Origin: Schizochytrium sp. CCTCC M209059
Taxonomy: Eukaryota > Sar > Bigyra > Thraustochytrida > Thraustochytriidae
Assembly (NCBI GenBank): GCA_000818945.1
Contig: KN805383.1
Coordinates: forward strand, 615,948 to 672,707
DNA length: 56,760 nucleotides
Direction of reading: 5' to 3'
A program made the position numbers and the translations under genes. Numbering within the stretch: the stretch's first letter is position 1; every line of letters starts with the position of its first letter. Positions 22,318 to 32,584 of the stretch are shown here, piece after piece. Below the pieces are notes generated by a model, which was not told where the DNA came from, made no database searches, and saw nothing but the letters and a program-made list of their open reading frames with translations.

Positions 22318-25300
22318 CTATGCTACATTGATCTGGGCCTCGGAGGACCCAGAACTGGGCCATCGTTCGTCGTGGTGCTTCGCGGACGGCGATTCTTGCG
22401 TCGAGGACGCGTCGCCCTCCGCGCCAGGGCGCGGGGCCCATGCTACAGCATCGTTATTCGTGGTCGCTGCCGTAACGTTAGAAGATGCCGCTGCCAAGGC
22501 CGCGACCGGAGGCAACGCCACCGCTTGTGATTGTGCTGAGGTTGCTGTTGCGGACGGTGTCGTCGTTGGTTGTGGCGGTAAAGGAACCTTATGATTTCCA
22601 TTCGAAAGGGGCCGAGCGTTCATGCTCGCGACAGGGACATGCTGCCGAGGCGAAGGTGGCTGATAGGCTAGGGCGTCCTCCTGCTCAAGACTGTCAAAAA
22701 GTCCCGAAGAGCGCACCCTTAATCGAACAGTGGCCTCGGAAAGCGGATCCAACCCAAGCTTCGCGGCTTCTTCATCGACAGAATCAAGGTCATCATCGTC
22801 AAAGGCAGCGGCACGAGGAGAAATAGGAGGCCGGGGCGAGGGCGCCGAACTTGAATCAGGCCCCGGCAGACTGGCGTTCGACGCCGCACTACTTTCTTTG
22901 TCTCCGCGATGGCGCTGCTTGTGACCCCGATGAAAGGCCTGACGACGGTCCGACTGTGTAGGATCCTCGGACAGGCCATAGCGCACAGCATGGACCTTGG
23001 GTCCCATGACAAAAAGCGCAGCAAAGACGTTGGCCAGAAAAATGGCAAGACAGATGATGAGAAACTTGATCTCGGTCTCGGTCGCGCTCACAGCCAGCAC
23101 AATCGGTGCCGAAACGAGGTACAGTTGAAACTGCCACACCACAGCCACAGCCAAGGTCTTGCCCTCTTGAAACGAGCTATCAATGTCTCGCACCTTGTAC
23201 GCGATCGCGGCGCCTACCACATAGAGACTGGCGTGAAATGCGAGCAACAGACCAAAACAAACCTTGACCGTGGTAGAATCGGAAAAGTAACACGTGCCAT
23301 AACTTGATGTCGGGTTCCCGAACTCATCCTCGGCAACGACAATGCGTTGCCAAGACACCGGATCTACGATCGTGGGCACGAGTAGAAAAATCACATTGAT
23401 GGCCAGCAAGGTGGCCATGATCTTTAGCAGGGAAGCTGCCCTGATCAGCAACGAGCGCAGGCTCGGATTGTGAAAGATACGCATGATGCGGTAGAGCTTG
23501 AGAATAATGGCCGACGCCGTAACGGTTGTACCAATACTCAAAAGCCAAAGAAAGACATTGCAGGCCGCAGAAGCTTCGCGATCGCCCATGACGCTCGACT
23601 CTGGATACGCAAAGGCAGCGAGGCTACTCACGGCCAGGCATATGCCAAGAAGAAAATACAAGAGAAACTCGGGCTGCGCCTTGCGAACCACCCGCGTGTC
23701 CCGCTTTATCCACACCCAGATGCCCAGGAACAAGCAAAGAACAAAGACGAGACCCACCATTGCGAATGCCATGTTGCGAAGCCCCGTGCTTATAAGATTC
23801 AGGTCCTCCGGGGGCAAATCCGTCTGCAGCGGCACTGTCTGCGTATCGCCCGGTGGAAAAAAAATGCCATCCTTGAGCGTCCAGCCACTGTCCCAGTCGC
23901 CGAAACTCTTCACGTCGACCACAAGACTCTCCGGGTCGATCACGACGCTTCGCAGCTTGAAATATGCCGTGCCCGGGACACGCGAACCCGTCGTCGAATC
24001 AAAAGTTACAGTTCCCGATGCGCCAGCAAAGGGAAAACTCGACGTGTTGCGCATTGTGTCCACAAGGGCATCGCCTTGCAGCCACGTCGGTCGCTTGTCC
24101 TCGCCATCAAAGGTGATCTCGCCCGGTTCATCGACGATGGGCGGGAAGCCGGCGTTCGCATACGACATGCAGGCAGCGCGGCACGCTGAAACCACTGCAT
24201 CGTAGGCAAATGCCGTGTCGTAGATGAAGCTTTCCACAATGCTCGAATCTGTAAAGAGATCCTCCCCAATCGAGAGCGTGAGGTTGTCGCCGGTGAGATC
24301 ATCATCGAGTTCGAGGGTCGGGTCAGAGAAGTTGGCGCCCCCTGGCAAAAGCTCGTTGATGAGATCCGCATAGCGCACGTAGGAAGGCCAGTTGGCCCGT
24401 AATCGATCGAATACCGGGTTCCTGTCGTCGCCGCTCACGGCCTGAACCACCTGTGTCGCATTGAGGATTGAAGCGAGACGCGGGTACGCTTGCACCACCT
24501 GCGTGAGCTCATCGGCACCAATGGCATCGCTGAAAATAAAAAGCGTCCCGCGACCCGTCATGCCTCGCGCCTCAAAGTAGTCCATGATAGCGGGAAAGTC
24601 TGCCATGAAGGCCACCACAAATATGACGTTGAGCTGGGTGCCTGCCAGACCGTTGATAGCATTTTTGATCGACAGCGAGTCGCCCTCCCGATATGAAAAG
24701 GCTTCGAGAGTAATATCACGGTCGTTGGTCTCGACGAGCAGCGACTCGCGGAAACCATCGCCGTACGTGTCGTCTACATACAGCATGCCTGCATGGGCAA
24801 GATTGTACTCTTGAAAGAGATCGGCCAGCGCTGCGGCCGTTGCACTATCAGAAGGGATGGTGCGCGAAAACTGCTCGTGAATGCTATTATCGTCAAAGTC
24901 CGGAGAGGTTGCCCAGTAGGAAATGATGGGAATCTTGTTTACATTGGCGAGAATCGATACCGGAAGCGATGTCAGCGAGCGCGAGGTGCCAATCACAAAG
25001 TTCGTTGGGTCCGACGACTGCGAGTTGCCGGCAAGGTACGACTTGACGGCCACGGACTGAATGCTTCGCGTGTCCCAGCTGGTGACGGCGAATTCGAGAT
25101 TGTCGCAGCCCTCCATGCCCGTGCTGCGGCTCAGTTCCTCCACCACCGTCCCATTTCTCTCTTGGCAGTGTTGCGCGGCAATGATCGCCGCCGCTGCCTT
25201 GGTGGTGCTCAGTCTTCCGAGCCACGTGCGTTCGCCCTCGTCGTACGTCGACAGACCGCTCAGGAGTTGCAGCGTCACCTTGATCCTGCTATCCGAGTCT

Positions 25301-25821
25301 TGCGCCGCTCGTCGGGCAGGCTGCAGCCCCTGCGCCAGGCCCGCCTCCCCGACGAGCGCGAGCGCGGCGAGGGCCGTGACGAGCGCCGCCACCGCGGCAG
25401 CCCAGGCCGGCCCCGTGCGGCGGCCGGCTCTGGCCCGCGCCCTCCTCCTCGCCCTCGCCGCCGCCGTCTTCGGAAAGGCCGCCTCCCGCCTTCCCCGCCC
25501 GACATCTCTCCGCTCCGCGCTGCCTGCGCGCGGCCTCCGCCCCGCGCGCGGCGTCGGCGTCGGCGTCGGCCTTGGCGTCGGCGTCCTCGCGCGGGGTCTC
25601 CCCGCCCGCTCCGCGCACGTGCACGCGCACGCGCGACCGACGCGCGCTCGCCGCCCTCGTTTACGATCTGAATCTGATCTGCGCAAGACGCCGGTGACTG
25701 TGACTATGGCTGCGACGACGACGACGACGACGTGCAGATGGAGGCGCTGGAGGACCGAAAAGGACAGGGCCGGGCCGCCTTGCTGCCGCTCGAGGCTGCC
25801 GCCGCTGCTTCTCCTGCGCAC
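22318..25821 (-). CDS. class C (GABA-B-like) G-protein-coupled receptor, copy 2; 5' end unresolved
   Basis: The open frame is 1167 codons but opens with GTG at 25821, and the first in-frame Met is residue 236, already inside the ligand domain. A signal-peptide-like segment (AWAAAVAALVTALAALALVG) lies at about 139-158, so the true start must come from an upstream exon (a pyrimidine-rich CCTCCAG acceptor sits near 25748) or from the off-frame ATG at 25505 after a small indel. The ligand-binding domain is about 178-670 (LLSGLSTYDEGERTWLGRLS). The 7TM domain is about 684-943, with RKAQPEFLLYFLLGI, LKLYRIMRIFHNPSLRSLL and FVMGPKVHAV. A long Ser/Pro/Ala-rich cytoplasmic tail follows. It aligns with copy 1 from the ligand domain to the end of TM7, while the two ends differ. 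It is expected at the plasma membrane coupling to G proteins, as known for the family; ligand unknown. Confidence 0.87.
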   Translation of the reverse strand: MRRRSSGGSLERQQGGPALSFSVLQRLHLHVVVVVVAAIVTVTGVLRRSDSDRKRGRRARVGRACACTCAERAGRPRARTPTPRPTPTPTPRAGRRPRAGSAERRDVGRGRREAAFPKTAAARARRRARARAGRRTGPAWAAAVAALVTALAALALVGEAGLAQGLQPARRAAQDSDSRIKVTLQLLSGLSTYDEGERTWLGRLSTTKAAAAIIAAQHCQERNGTVVEELSRSTGMEGCDNLEFAVTSWDTRSIQSVAVKSYLAGNSQSSDPTNFVIGTSRSLTSLPVSILANVNKIPIISYWATSPDFDDNSIHEQFSRTIPSDSATAAALADLFQEYNLAHAGMLYVDDTYGDGFRESLLVETNDRDITLEAFSYREGDSLSIKNAINGLAGTQLNVIFVVAFMADFPAIMDYFEARGMTGRGTLFIFSDAIGADELTQVVQAYPRLASILNATQVVQAVSGDDRNPVFDRLRANWPSYVRYADLINELLPGGANFSDPTLELDDDLTGDNLTLSIGEDLFTDSSIVESFIYDTAFAYDAVVSACRAACMSYANAGFPPIVDEPGEITFDGEDKRPTWLQGDALVDTMRNTSSFPFAGASGTVTFDSTTGSRVPGTAYFKLRSVVIDPESLVVDVKSFGDWDSGWTLKDGIFFPPGDTQTVPLQTDLPPEDLNLISTGLRNMAFAMVGLVFVLCLFLGIWVWIKRDTRVVRKAQPEFLLYFLLGICLAVSSLAAFAYPESSVMGDREASAACNVFLWLLSIGTTVTASAIILKLYRIMRIFHNPSLRSLLIRAASLLKIMATLLAINVIFLLVPTIVDPVSWQRIVVAEDEFGNPTSSYGTCYFSDSTTVKVCFGLLLAFHASLYVVGAAIAYKVRDIDSSFQEGKTLAVAVVWQFQLYLVSAPIVLAVSATETEIKFLIICLAIFLANVFAALFVMGPKVHAVRYGLSEDPTQSDRRQAFHRGHKQRHRGDKESSAASNASLPGPDSSSAPSPRPPISPRAAAFDDDDLDSVDEEAAKLGLDPLSEATVRLRVRSSGLFDSLEQEDALAYQPPSPRQHVPVASMNARPLSNGNHKVPLPPQPTTTPSATATSAQSQAVALPPVAALAAASSNVTAATTNNDAVAWAPRPGAEGDASSTQESPSAKHHDERWPSSGSSEAQINVA

Positions 25822-26569
25822 GCCGAGGGCGACGGCGACGCTCGCGGCGAAAGGCTTCGCGCCGAGGGGCAGGAGAGGGCGCTGCCGAGACGAGACGCCG
25901 CGTGGGCTCTTTCGACCTCCGGGTTCTTGTGCTCGCGAGCTGCTTCAAGCTGATTTGATTCTGCTTGGCCTCCTCCTCGACTGCCTCCCGTGGGGTCCGA
26001 GGCCAAGCTCGAGGCCGTCCGAGTCTTGAGCGCGTGGCGAGGTGCACGGCTCGCAGGCCGCGGCGCGAGGGGCTGCGAGGGAGACGACGGCTGCCGGCGA
26101 CCAGAGCCGCGCGGGCAGACGCCTCGGGCGCGAGCCTTGTGGGTATACGGGTAGTCTTTACGCACACACAAAGGCGGCGAGCAGTCGCACCTTTGCCACG
26201 GAAGTGCCGGCGCGGCCACCACCACTCGCTACTATGAAGAGAAAAAGAGAGGAACGAAGGGAGACGCCGGATGTGCTTGGCCAGCAGCAGCGCCGATGAT
26301 ACTGAGTACAAGGGAATGTGCACACCATACACGCGGTGGGGAAACGCAGTCATGCGCGCTTCCACACACTGTAGTGAACGCACAGAAGGGCATGTAGCTC
26401 TGGCGGCTGGTTAGTCTGCAAAGTACAACATGTTATTTGGCTACGTATTTATCCTGAAAACGCCTTGTGCGCATCGCCCGTCTTTTTTAATTGTTATTCA
26501 TTTGTAAAAGGACGTCTTTGCATCCACCCTGTGATTCTCGTTGTAACTCGCGGCAGACGACACGTCTGA
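25822..26569. other. upstream flank of GPCR copy 2
   Basis: GC-rich 5' flank turning AT-richer after about 26400. No gene is seen. A missing first exon of GPCR copy 2 may lie here, but I could not identify an ATG exon with a donor of matching phase. Confidence 0.4.
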
Positions 26570-26905
26570 ATGAACTCGCGAGCAGAGCCTATGAACAAAG
26601 TCCCTTTGCAAAGATGCGAGCTTGATTTCACAACTTCGGCGTCGGCGACGTTTTCGCAACCCCTTTACAAGAAAGAAAAAATGCGAAAGAATAGTATGGT
26701 ATACCAGGACTGCACTTTTGCTTGGTTTGGGGATGAAGAAAGGTCTCAGGGCCTTCACCCAGCAGAGGTCGTCAATTTTCGAAAAAAAAAAACAGCTACT
26801 TTTATTGGTTGTCAGATAAAGGTAGAGACTTCGATAGCCGAAAAGGCGAAAGAAAATGACAGATTGAGCTCAGATAACTTTTTGGACAATCTAGGAGTAC
26901 CTTAA
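26570..26905 (+). CDS. hypothetical 111-residue open frame
   Basis: ATG at 26570 to TAA at 26903-26905, overlapping the stop codon of the convergent LRR-kinase-TIR gene by a few bases. The product is Lys/Ser-rich (EERSQGLHPAEVVNF, FIGCQIKVETSIAEKAKEND), without signal peptide, membrane span or known domain. The region is AT-rich compared with neighbouring genes and may simply be 3'-flank sequence. Confidence 0.22.
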   Translation: MNSRAEPMNKVPLQRCELDFTTSASATFSQPLYKKEKMRKNSMVYQDCTFAWFGDEERSQGLHPAEVVNFRKKKTATFIGCQIKVETSIAEKAKENDRLSSDNFLDNLGVP

Positions 26906-29900
26906 GCACTTTTTGGATTGTACAGGGCCCTGACACGCAGGCAAATTTCTTGAATAAGAGCCTCCTTTTCGTGTTCAATATCGTACCCAGGACATGCTCG
27001 GAGCGCTTTCTCCATCTCTAAATTCTTTCGACGCTTTTCTTGTCTTTCCACTTCTTGATCAGCTTCTCGTGCGCTCTCGTGACTTTCATATCGTTTGCTC
27101 GTCTGAATGCATTCTACGTCTCGCCATATCACCGCCTCAAGAGATTTCAGAGCAGACACTAAGCGTTCGTCTCCAAAAGCTTGGAAGTCTAATAGAAAAT
27201 CCCAATCATGATCAGCCGCGACTGTGAGAATCGGCTTCATTGTCTCCCATGTTTCATCATCTTCTCTGCCTTCCCGACTCGGCATCTCGCTCCATGCATC
27301 ATTCACGCGTTGATGGCAGTCATGCTCTAAGATCACAATAAGTACGTCGGCCTCAGAAGAATCGCAGGTTGTAACCCCGTGTTCTTTTAGCATGCCGCAC
27401 AACTCTTTCTCGATTTGAGATTCGTTGCGACCGATAACCGCAACATGCAAGGTGTCCATGCCCTGCTCGCAAGCATCTTTGCCACCACCACGGTGATGTG
27501 CGTAATCTCCAAAAGCAGCCAAGCGTCTCAGCATCGCGTCCTCTTCAAACTTTCGACGTCGATAAGGAATTTTCGTGCAATTGCTCAACGCGCTTCCCAC
27601 TGTGGTCAAAACATGAACGGAATTCAAATGAAGCTTTTCCAGTTTGACCATCAGTTCGAGGTTTTCCTTGATCCCGTTGTCCGCTGAGACAGAAGCACTG
27701 TTTGCTATTACGACTTCTTCCATGATTCGGGGCACTTGATTCCAGAAAAAGTCTTCTTTGTCCTCATCGCTGCGGACGTTCTGCGCAGAACTTATTAAAT
27801 CTGCAAAATTGACCGAGGAGATTTGATGTGCCAGGTCCTCGAAAAAATCTGTAAGAATGTCATTGGGGAAGTCTTGAGCATCGTAATCTGAGGCCAGCTT
27901 TGGCACATGGCTTGGGTCCCAAGGTTGAAACCGAGAATCACATTCCACGACAAAAATGATGCGTTTCTTGTAATCCAGACCTTGCTCCTCAAAGAGCAGT
28001 ATTGCCGTGTACAGCTCCGCAAGACAGTATGGTCGAAAGAGCGTGCCGGTGGTGAGCACCATGATGAAATATTGCGAGTCAGCAATTCCATGGCGCATCC
28101 CGACAGGAGTTAATTCAGTCGCATTCATATCAGTCCACGCTCGCATCTGGTGGCGCTCCAGGCCAAATGCAAGATCCTTGACAATTCCCGCAGCTTCAGC
28201 TTGGGCGTGCGAGAGGAAAAAGTGATATGATCGCAGCTCGATCAGCTCCTCACGGTACTTTTTTTGCAGGTAAAGATCTGCCTTCTTCAAGCTTTCTCTA
28301 TTCTTGCGATTGAACCACTTGACCGTCCGTCTGTACAAGCTCAAACGTCCTTGCTGTACAAGTCTCTGCGAACTTCGTTTGAAGAAGTCGGATTGGATCG
28401 ATCTCGTTTTCCCTTCAGTTGCGTCTCTTCGGTTTTTCTCTTTTTGAGTAATTTTACCGTGTGCTTTCATAATGTTTCTTTTCACAAGAGACATAGCGGA
28501 CATGCTTCCTCGACGGGCTCGACTATTTTTGGAATCTTGGCTGTCATCATATGCGCCTGTGGAGTCCGCATCGCTGTTACCGCTTTCTGTATCTGGCAAA
28601 AACTCTTGGAAGAACGGATGATCCAATAGTCCCTCAAAAGAAATTCGTGCGTCAGGCTCGCGCTGAAGACACATACGCACTGCGTCTTTGGCCGCCTCGA
28701 TCTCGGACTCTTCTCCATCGAGGCCCTCTTCTTTGGCATCAACACCTTCGTTTAAATCGGCGCTTTCTTCTCCATCCGAAGATCCTCCTCTTCTGTATAT
28801 ACGCGAGAGCCGCTCAGCATCCAAGCCTATCCAGTTCATAAGCTCCACCCTGTCACGGCTGTGGACGAGATTATCATTCGACTCGTCAATCATGAAAAGT
28901 TTCGTCCCCGTTAGCATCTGGTAGAGGAGAACTCCAAAGCCCCACACATCGATTGCAGGCGAGGCATCCGGGGCGGGTACTTTCTTCTTCTCGTCACTAA
29001 AATGCCACTTGGCAAGCTCTGGAGACACATAGCCAGTGCTGGCCTTGTCACTGACTTCTTCACCCACCCGGACCGAAGCGTCAAGGTCGATCAGTAGCCA
29101 TTCCGCTTCCTCTTCAAGCGATGTGTCAACCAGCAAAACATCTTTCCCTTGAGGCGAACGAAGCGGCTCTTTCTTATTGAGCACGAGGCCGCCAGAACCA
29201 GAGGTTCTAAAAGTTGGTGATGAGGATGCCTCCATGCGCACTACATTCCGCGGCTTGACGTCGCCGTGAATGTAGTCACCGTCGTGCAGCTCCTGCAGCG
29301 CGAGGGCGATTTTGTGAGCGATAAAGCGGATTTTCTTGAGATCTCGACCTGCAAAGCGCTCTGTATTGATGGCCTCAAATAATGAGCGTGAGGCACGAGG
29401 CATCACCAGGCACTGATCCTTCTCCAGCATGTCTTCGACGCCTTTCTCGAATTGCGAAATCTTCAGACATCCTCTGCCTTTCAGTTTGCTTCGATTTCCT
29501 TCTTCTCGATCGTACTGCTCTTCCACGGCCATCAATTTTAGTGCAACCTTTTTGTCGGTCAAGGCGTCCGTCCTAAAGTGGCCTTCCTCGAATTGCAAAA
29601 CTTTCAGACGTTGTCTTTCTTCCAGTGTACTTCGAGTTGATTTCTCTCGCTTGTACTGCTCTTTTACGACCATGAATTTAAGCGCAACCTTGTTGTTGGT
29701 AAAAACGTCCGTCCCAAAGTGCACCCTGCAGGTTTTGGACTTGTGCACCGGAGGTCCATCCTCGATACTGAATCGATCAAGATAGTTTCCAAACTTTTTG
29801 GCCCAGTCATTGGTTTCATTGTTTGCCAGCGCGAAGGAGCGCGTAGTACGACCAATGTTGTCCTCGCGCCGCATCAGAGCCGATATTTCACCCACCTTCA

Positions 29901-31098
29901 AATTATTAAGGAAATGTGTACAGAATTCACTCGACAGCGCAAATTTATCCTCAATGCGACACTCAAGGAGAGCGTGTATAATGGGTCGTCCCTGGGCAAC
30001 GTTTCTTGCGTCGCCCGATTCTGCGTCGTCCTCTTCTGTATCTTCCTTTTCTGCGTATTCCATTTCTGTATCTTCCTTTTCTGCGTCATCCATTTTTTCT
30101 TCCTGAATCCATAGCTCGAGATTGTTGGTCAGTTTCATTCTTGGACCTGGCAGCGATGAACGTGACCTCGATTTCTCATGCTTGTCGAGAATGAACATGT
30201 ATGCAGAGAAGATATGGGCCGCTGTTCGCGCCAAGTGATGCGCCTGTCTTGTCCAGACCAGTTTCACTTTGCTGGAAGTGCTGTCATCGGTCCCAAAGAA
30301 AAAGTCGCGAATCGTCTCCATACGCTCGAGCTGTAGAACAGCGCGTCCCTCTTTGCTGAGATCATCTTTTAGAGTCTCAGACACAGCACGAACATTTTTT
30401 GTAAATTCTTCTGGTATTCCAGGCAGTCTGATGCAAGCGTTCAAAAAGTCGTCAGACGTCTTAATCTTCGTAAAATCACGACACAATAACTTACAAAAGC
30501 GTCGTCAGCGTGTCATTATCTTCGAACACTCGAAGTACGTTTGAAGCGCCATTGGGGCTGATTTTTGTATCTCGAAGACTGCGTAAATTGACAAAAGTTG
30601 AAAAAACATGTCAGCACTCTGTCAAATCACTGAAAAGAGCGAGCAAAGGAAATGAGCCGCCAGGTTTCTCCGCCTGTTTCAACTTACAACAACGTCTCAA
30701 CCGTACGATTTTTGCGGAGCGCGTCTGCTAGTAATGTGGCCATGTCGTCTTCGATTTCTTCACCGTCGAGGCTACCGAATAATATGAGGTTAATCTTCTC
30801 TTTCAAGTGGATCGGATTCCATCGCAAATGAGATCACTCACTTGATGCGTGTTTTGCCTCTCCGAATCTGTTGAAGTGCCCACCGTATGCTAGCGCCTTC
30901 GGGGTTTCTTTTGAGTTTCGAAATCTCTTCGGCGATATTGAATTTCTGTACATTGTTTCCATCATTCCCTGTTGTCTCTGCCCCATCCTCTTCACAGTCA
31001 CCTCCACGCACAGACTTCCGCGCGATGAGGCCACGTCCACTCTGCCGGCGCGATGGCTTGGCCCGCGTCATTTTGGGAGTAAAGCGCTCCACCGGCAT
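26902..31098 (-). CDS. LRR-protein kinase-TIR receptor-like protein (four exons)
   Basis: Rebuilt as exons 31098-30842, 30771-30688, 30578-30495 and 30427-26902 (introns 70, 109 and 67 nt; donors GTGAGT, GTAAGT, GTAAGT; all phase 2), giving 1316 residues. The large frame alone has no 5' ATG. The order is: basic linker (1-85); two LRRs (about 86-142; LDGEEIEDDMATLLADAL, ISPNGASNVLRVFEDND); a helical region with an acidic EKEDTE repeat (about 254-280); kinase (about 372-752) with VALK lysines at 392 and 439, HGDVKPRN (D531, N536), DLD in place of DFG (589-591) and GYVSPELA; TIR (about 874-975; FFLSHAQAEA, CLAEL with E946); and a C-terminal part with a TIR-like fragment. The kinase keeps its key residues, so activity is likely. 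The N-lobe strand block is duplicated (376-423 and 424-470). It is divergent from the TIR-NACHT-WD40 gene. An innate-immune or stress-sensing role is inferred. Confidence 0.88.
30495..30771 (-). other. two 84-nt LRR exons
   Basis: Exon 2 (30771-30688) and exon 3 (30578-30495) are each exactly 84 nt and each encodes one 28-residue ribonuclease-inhibitor-type LRR. Both end at the same point of the repeat (RTVETL / DTLTTL, then TT before GTAAGT). One repeat per symmetrical phase-2 exon is the classic modular LRR gene structure and supports the splice model. Confidence 0.75.
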
Positions 31099-32202
31099 TA
31101 CTCTAATCTGAAAGCCACTTTCCGAGGGAACACGACAGCGCTGATCTTTGCTGCGCTCGGATCAATTTCTCCTCACGCTTCCAACGCCCTTCGCTTGGGC
31201 ACGGGATTCTCTTCTGCTCAGGCTTAGCACCACCTGATTCCTCAGCTTGCGAACGACCTCGTCCAGCGAGCGCGACCTTGCGGTTCTGCTCCATCCCGTG
31301 CCAGTGCCACAGTGCCACTGGCAGCCCGGGTCCCGGCGCAGCTTCTGTCCCGCTGGACGCGCGGGGGACGGGACTAACTATACTGATCGGTCGGCGCATT
31401 GGTAGAAAAATAGAAAAAAGTGGGCGTCGGAGGGTTGGAGGGAAGTGGGCTCAAGAGTAGGTCGCAACACTTTGCGTCATACTCGCGCGGACTTCGATCC
31501 GAGGAAGATCGCCGCGAATCCAAATTGCACGCCGAAGGAGGGGGGGGGGGGCGCGGGGACTGCTGCTGCTGCTGCTGCTGCTGCTGTCCCGCGCGTTGGC
31601 CATCTGAACGGGCCGTAAAAAGACAGGTCGAGTCCCTCTGTGACGAGCGGGGAAAGGGGGTGGAGCCTCTATCGACGCGCGTGCTTGCAGTTGCAGACGC
31701 ATGTCCCGGGCCAAGCAGGCGGCCGCGGCCGACGAGTGGGTGCAGCCTGCGCGTGCACCGCAGCGCCCTCTGCACCTCTGTGGTCGGCTGGTCGATGGTT
31801 TGCGCTAAAAAAGATGTGTGCGTCGCACGCGAAGGGGGTAGACGAGCCAGGGTCGAAGAACTTGCTGCTCGCCTCTGCCGCAATCGTCCGCTGTCGCCGG
31901 TGGAGAGCACCTCAGCCGCCAGTCACCAGCCGCTGGCCGCCAGCCAGCCGGCAACAGCCGCTGCGTCCTGGCGAGTGCGGCCTGCAGCCGCTGCATTTGC
32001 CACTGCTCTCGCTGCTGCGTGCACACATTCGTTTCGTTAAAAACGCAAACGCAACACTTAACCTCTTTGTTACACGGAACGTAATTATGGAAATATTCGC
32101 TCCCGCTCGTCTTCTTGGATTGAAGAGGAAACTGAAGACAGGCAGAAGACAACACGACATGGTCTGTCGGCGGCGGCAGCAGCAGCAACAGCTTGCACCT
32201 GC
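31099..32202. promoter_or_regulatory. intergenic region of the head-to-head TIR gene pair
   Basis: 1.1 kb between the start codons of the LRR-kinase-TIR gene (minus) and the TIR-NACHT-WD40 gene (plus). It contains a G9-10 run near 31540, a CTG run at 31559-31588 and no convincing exon. It must hold both promoters; no TATA or known element is identified. Confidence 0.5.
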
Positions 32203-32504
32203 ATGGCTGACGCGGCACACTCGCACACACGAGCTTCGGGTAAGTCGCCGCGAACGGCAGTGACAGTGACACGCGCGAGCCTGGCGGCAGCAAGGAGTTC
32301 GTTGGTTGAAGTCAAAGTTTGCTGAAGTGGAGAAAGGAGGGGGAGGGGGGAAGCGGACTCGCGGGACTCATTTCTTCGGGCGCTACAAGTTTCTTGTGCG
32401 CTGCAGCTGCCTACTTGTGCATGTGTTGGAGCCGTAGATACTTTTACGGCTGCGGGTGCAAAAAGAGACGTCCGGACATCAGCCTGCGTCCATTCACCCC
32501 TTTT

Positions 32505-32584
<80 letters not shown>

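Noticed and set aside
22318..25821. GTG or TTG start codons implied by the longest open frames (also 11577, 30486, 32691, 40123, 45449)
   Set aside because: A nuclear eukaryotic gene should start with ATG; each was replaced by an internal ATG, an upstream exon, or flagged as unresolved.
31420..32263. 206- and 207-codon plus-strand frames between the divergent TIR genes
   Set aside because: Include a CTG-derived Cys run and no domain. One ATG (32159) has the wrong phase for the GTAAGT donor, while ATG 32203 fits.
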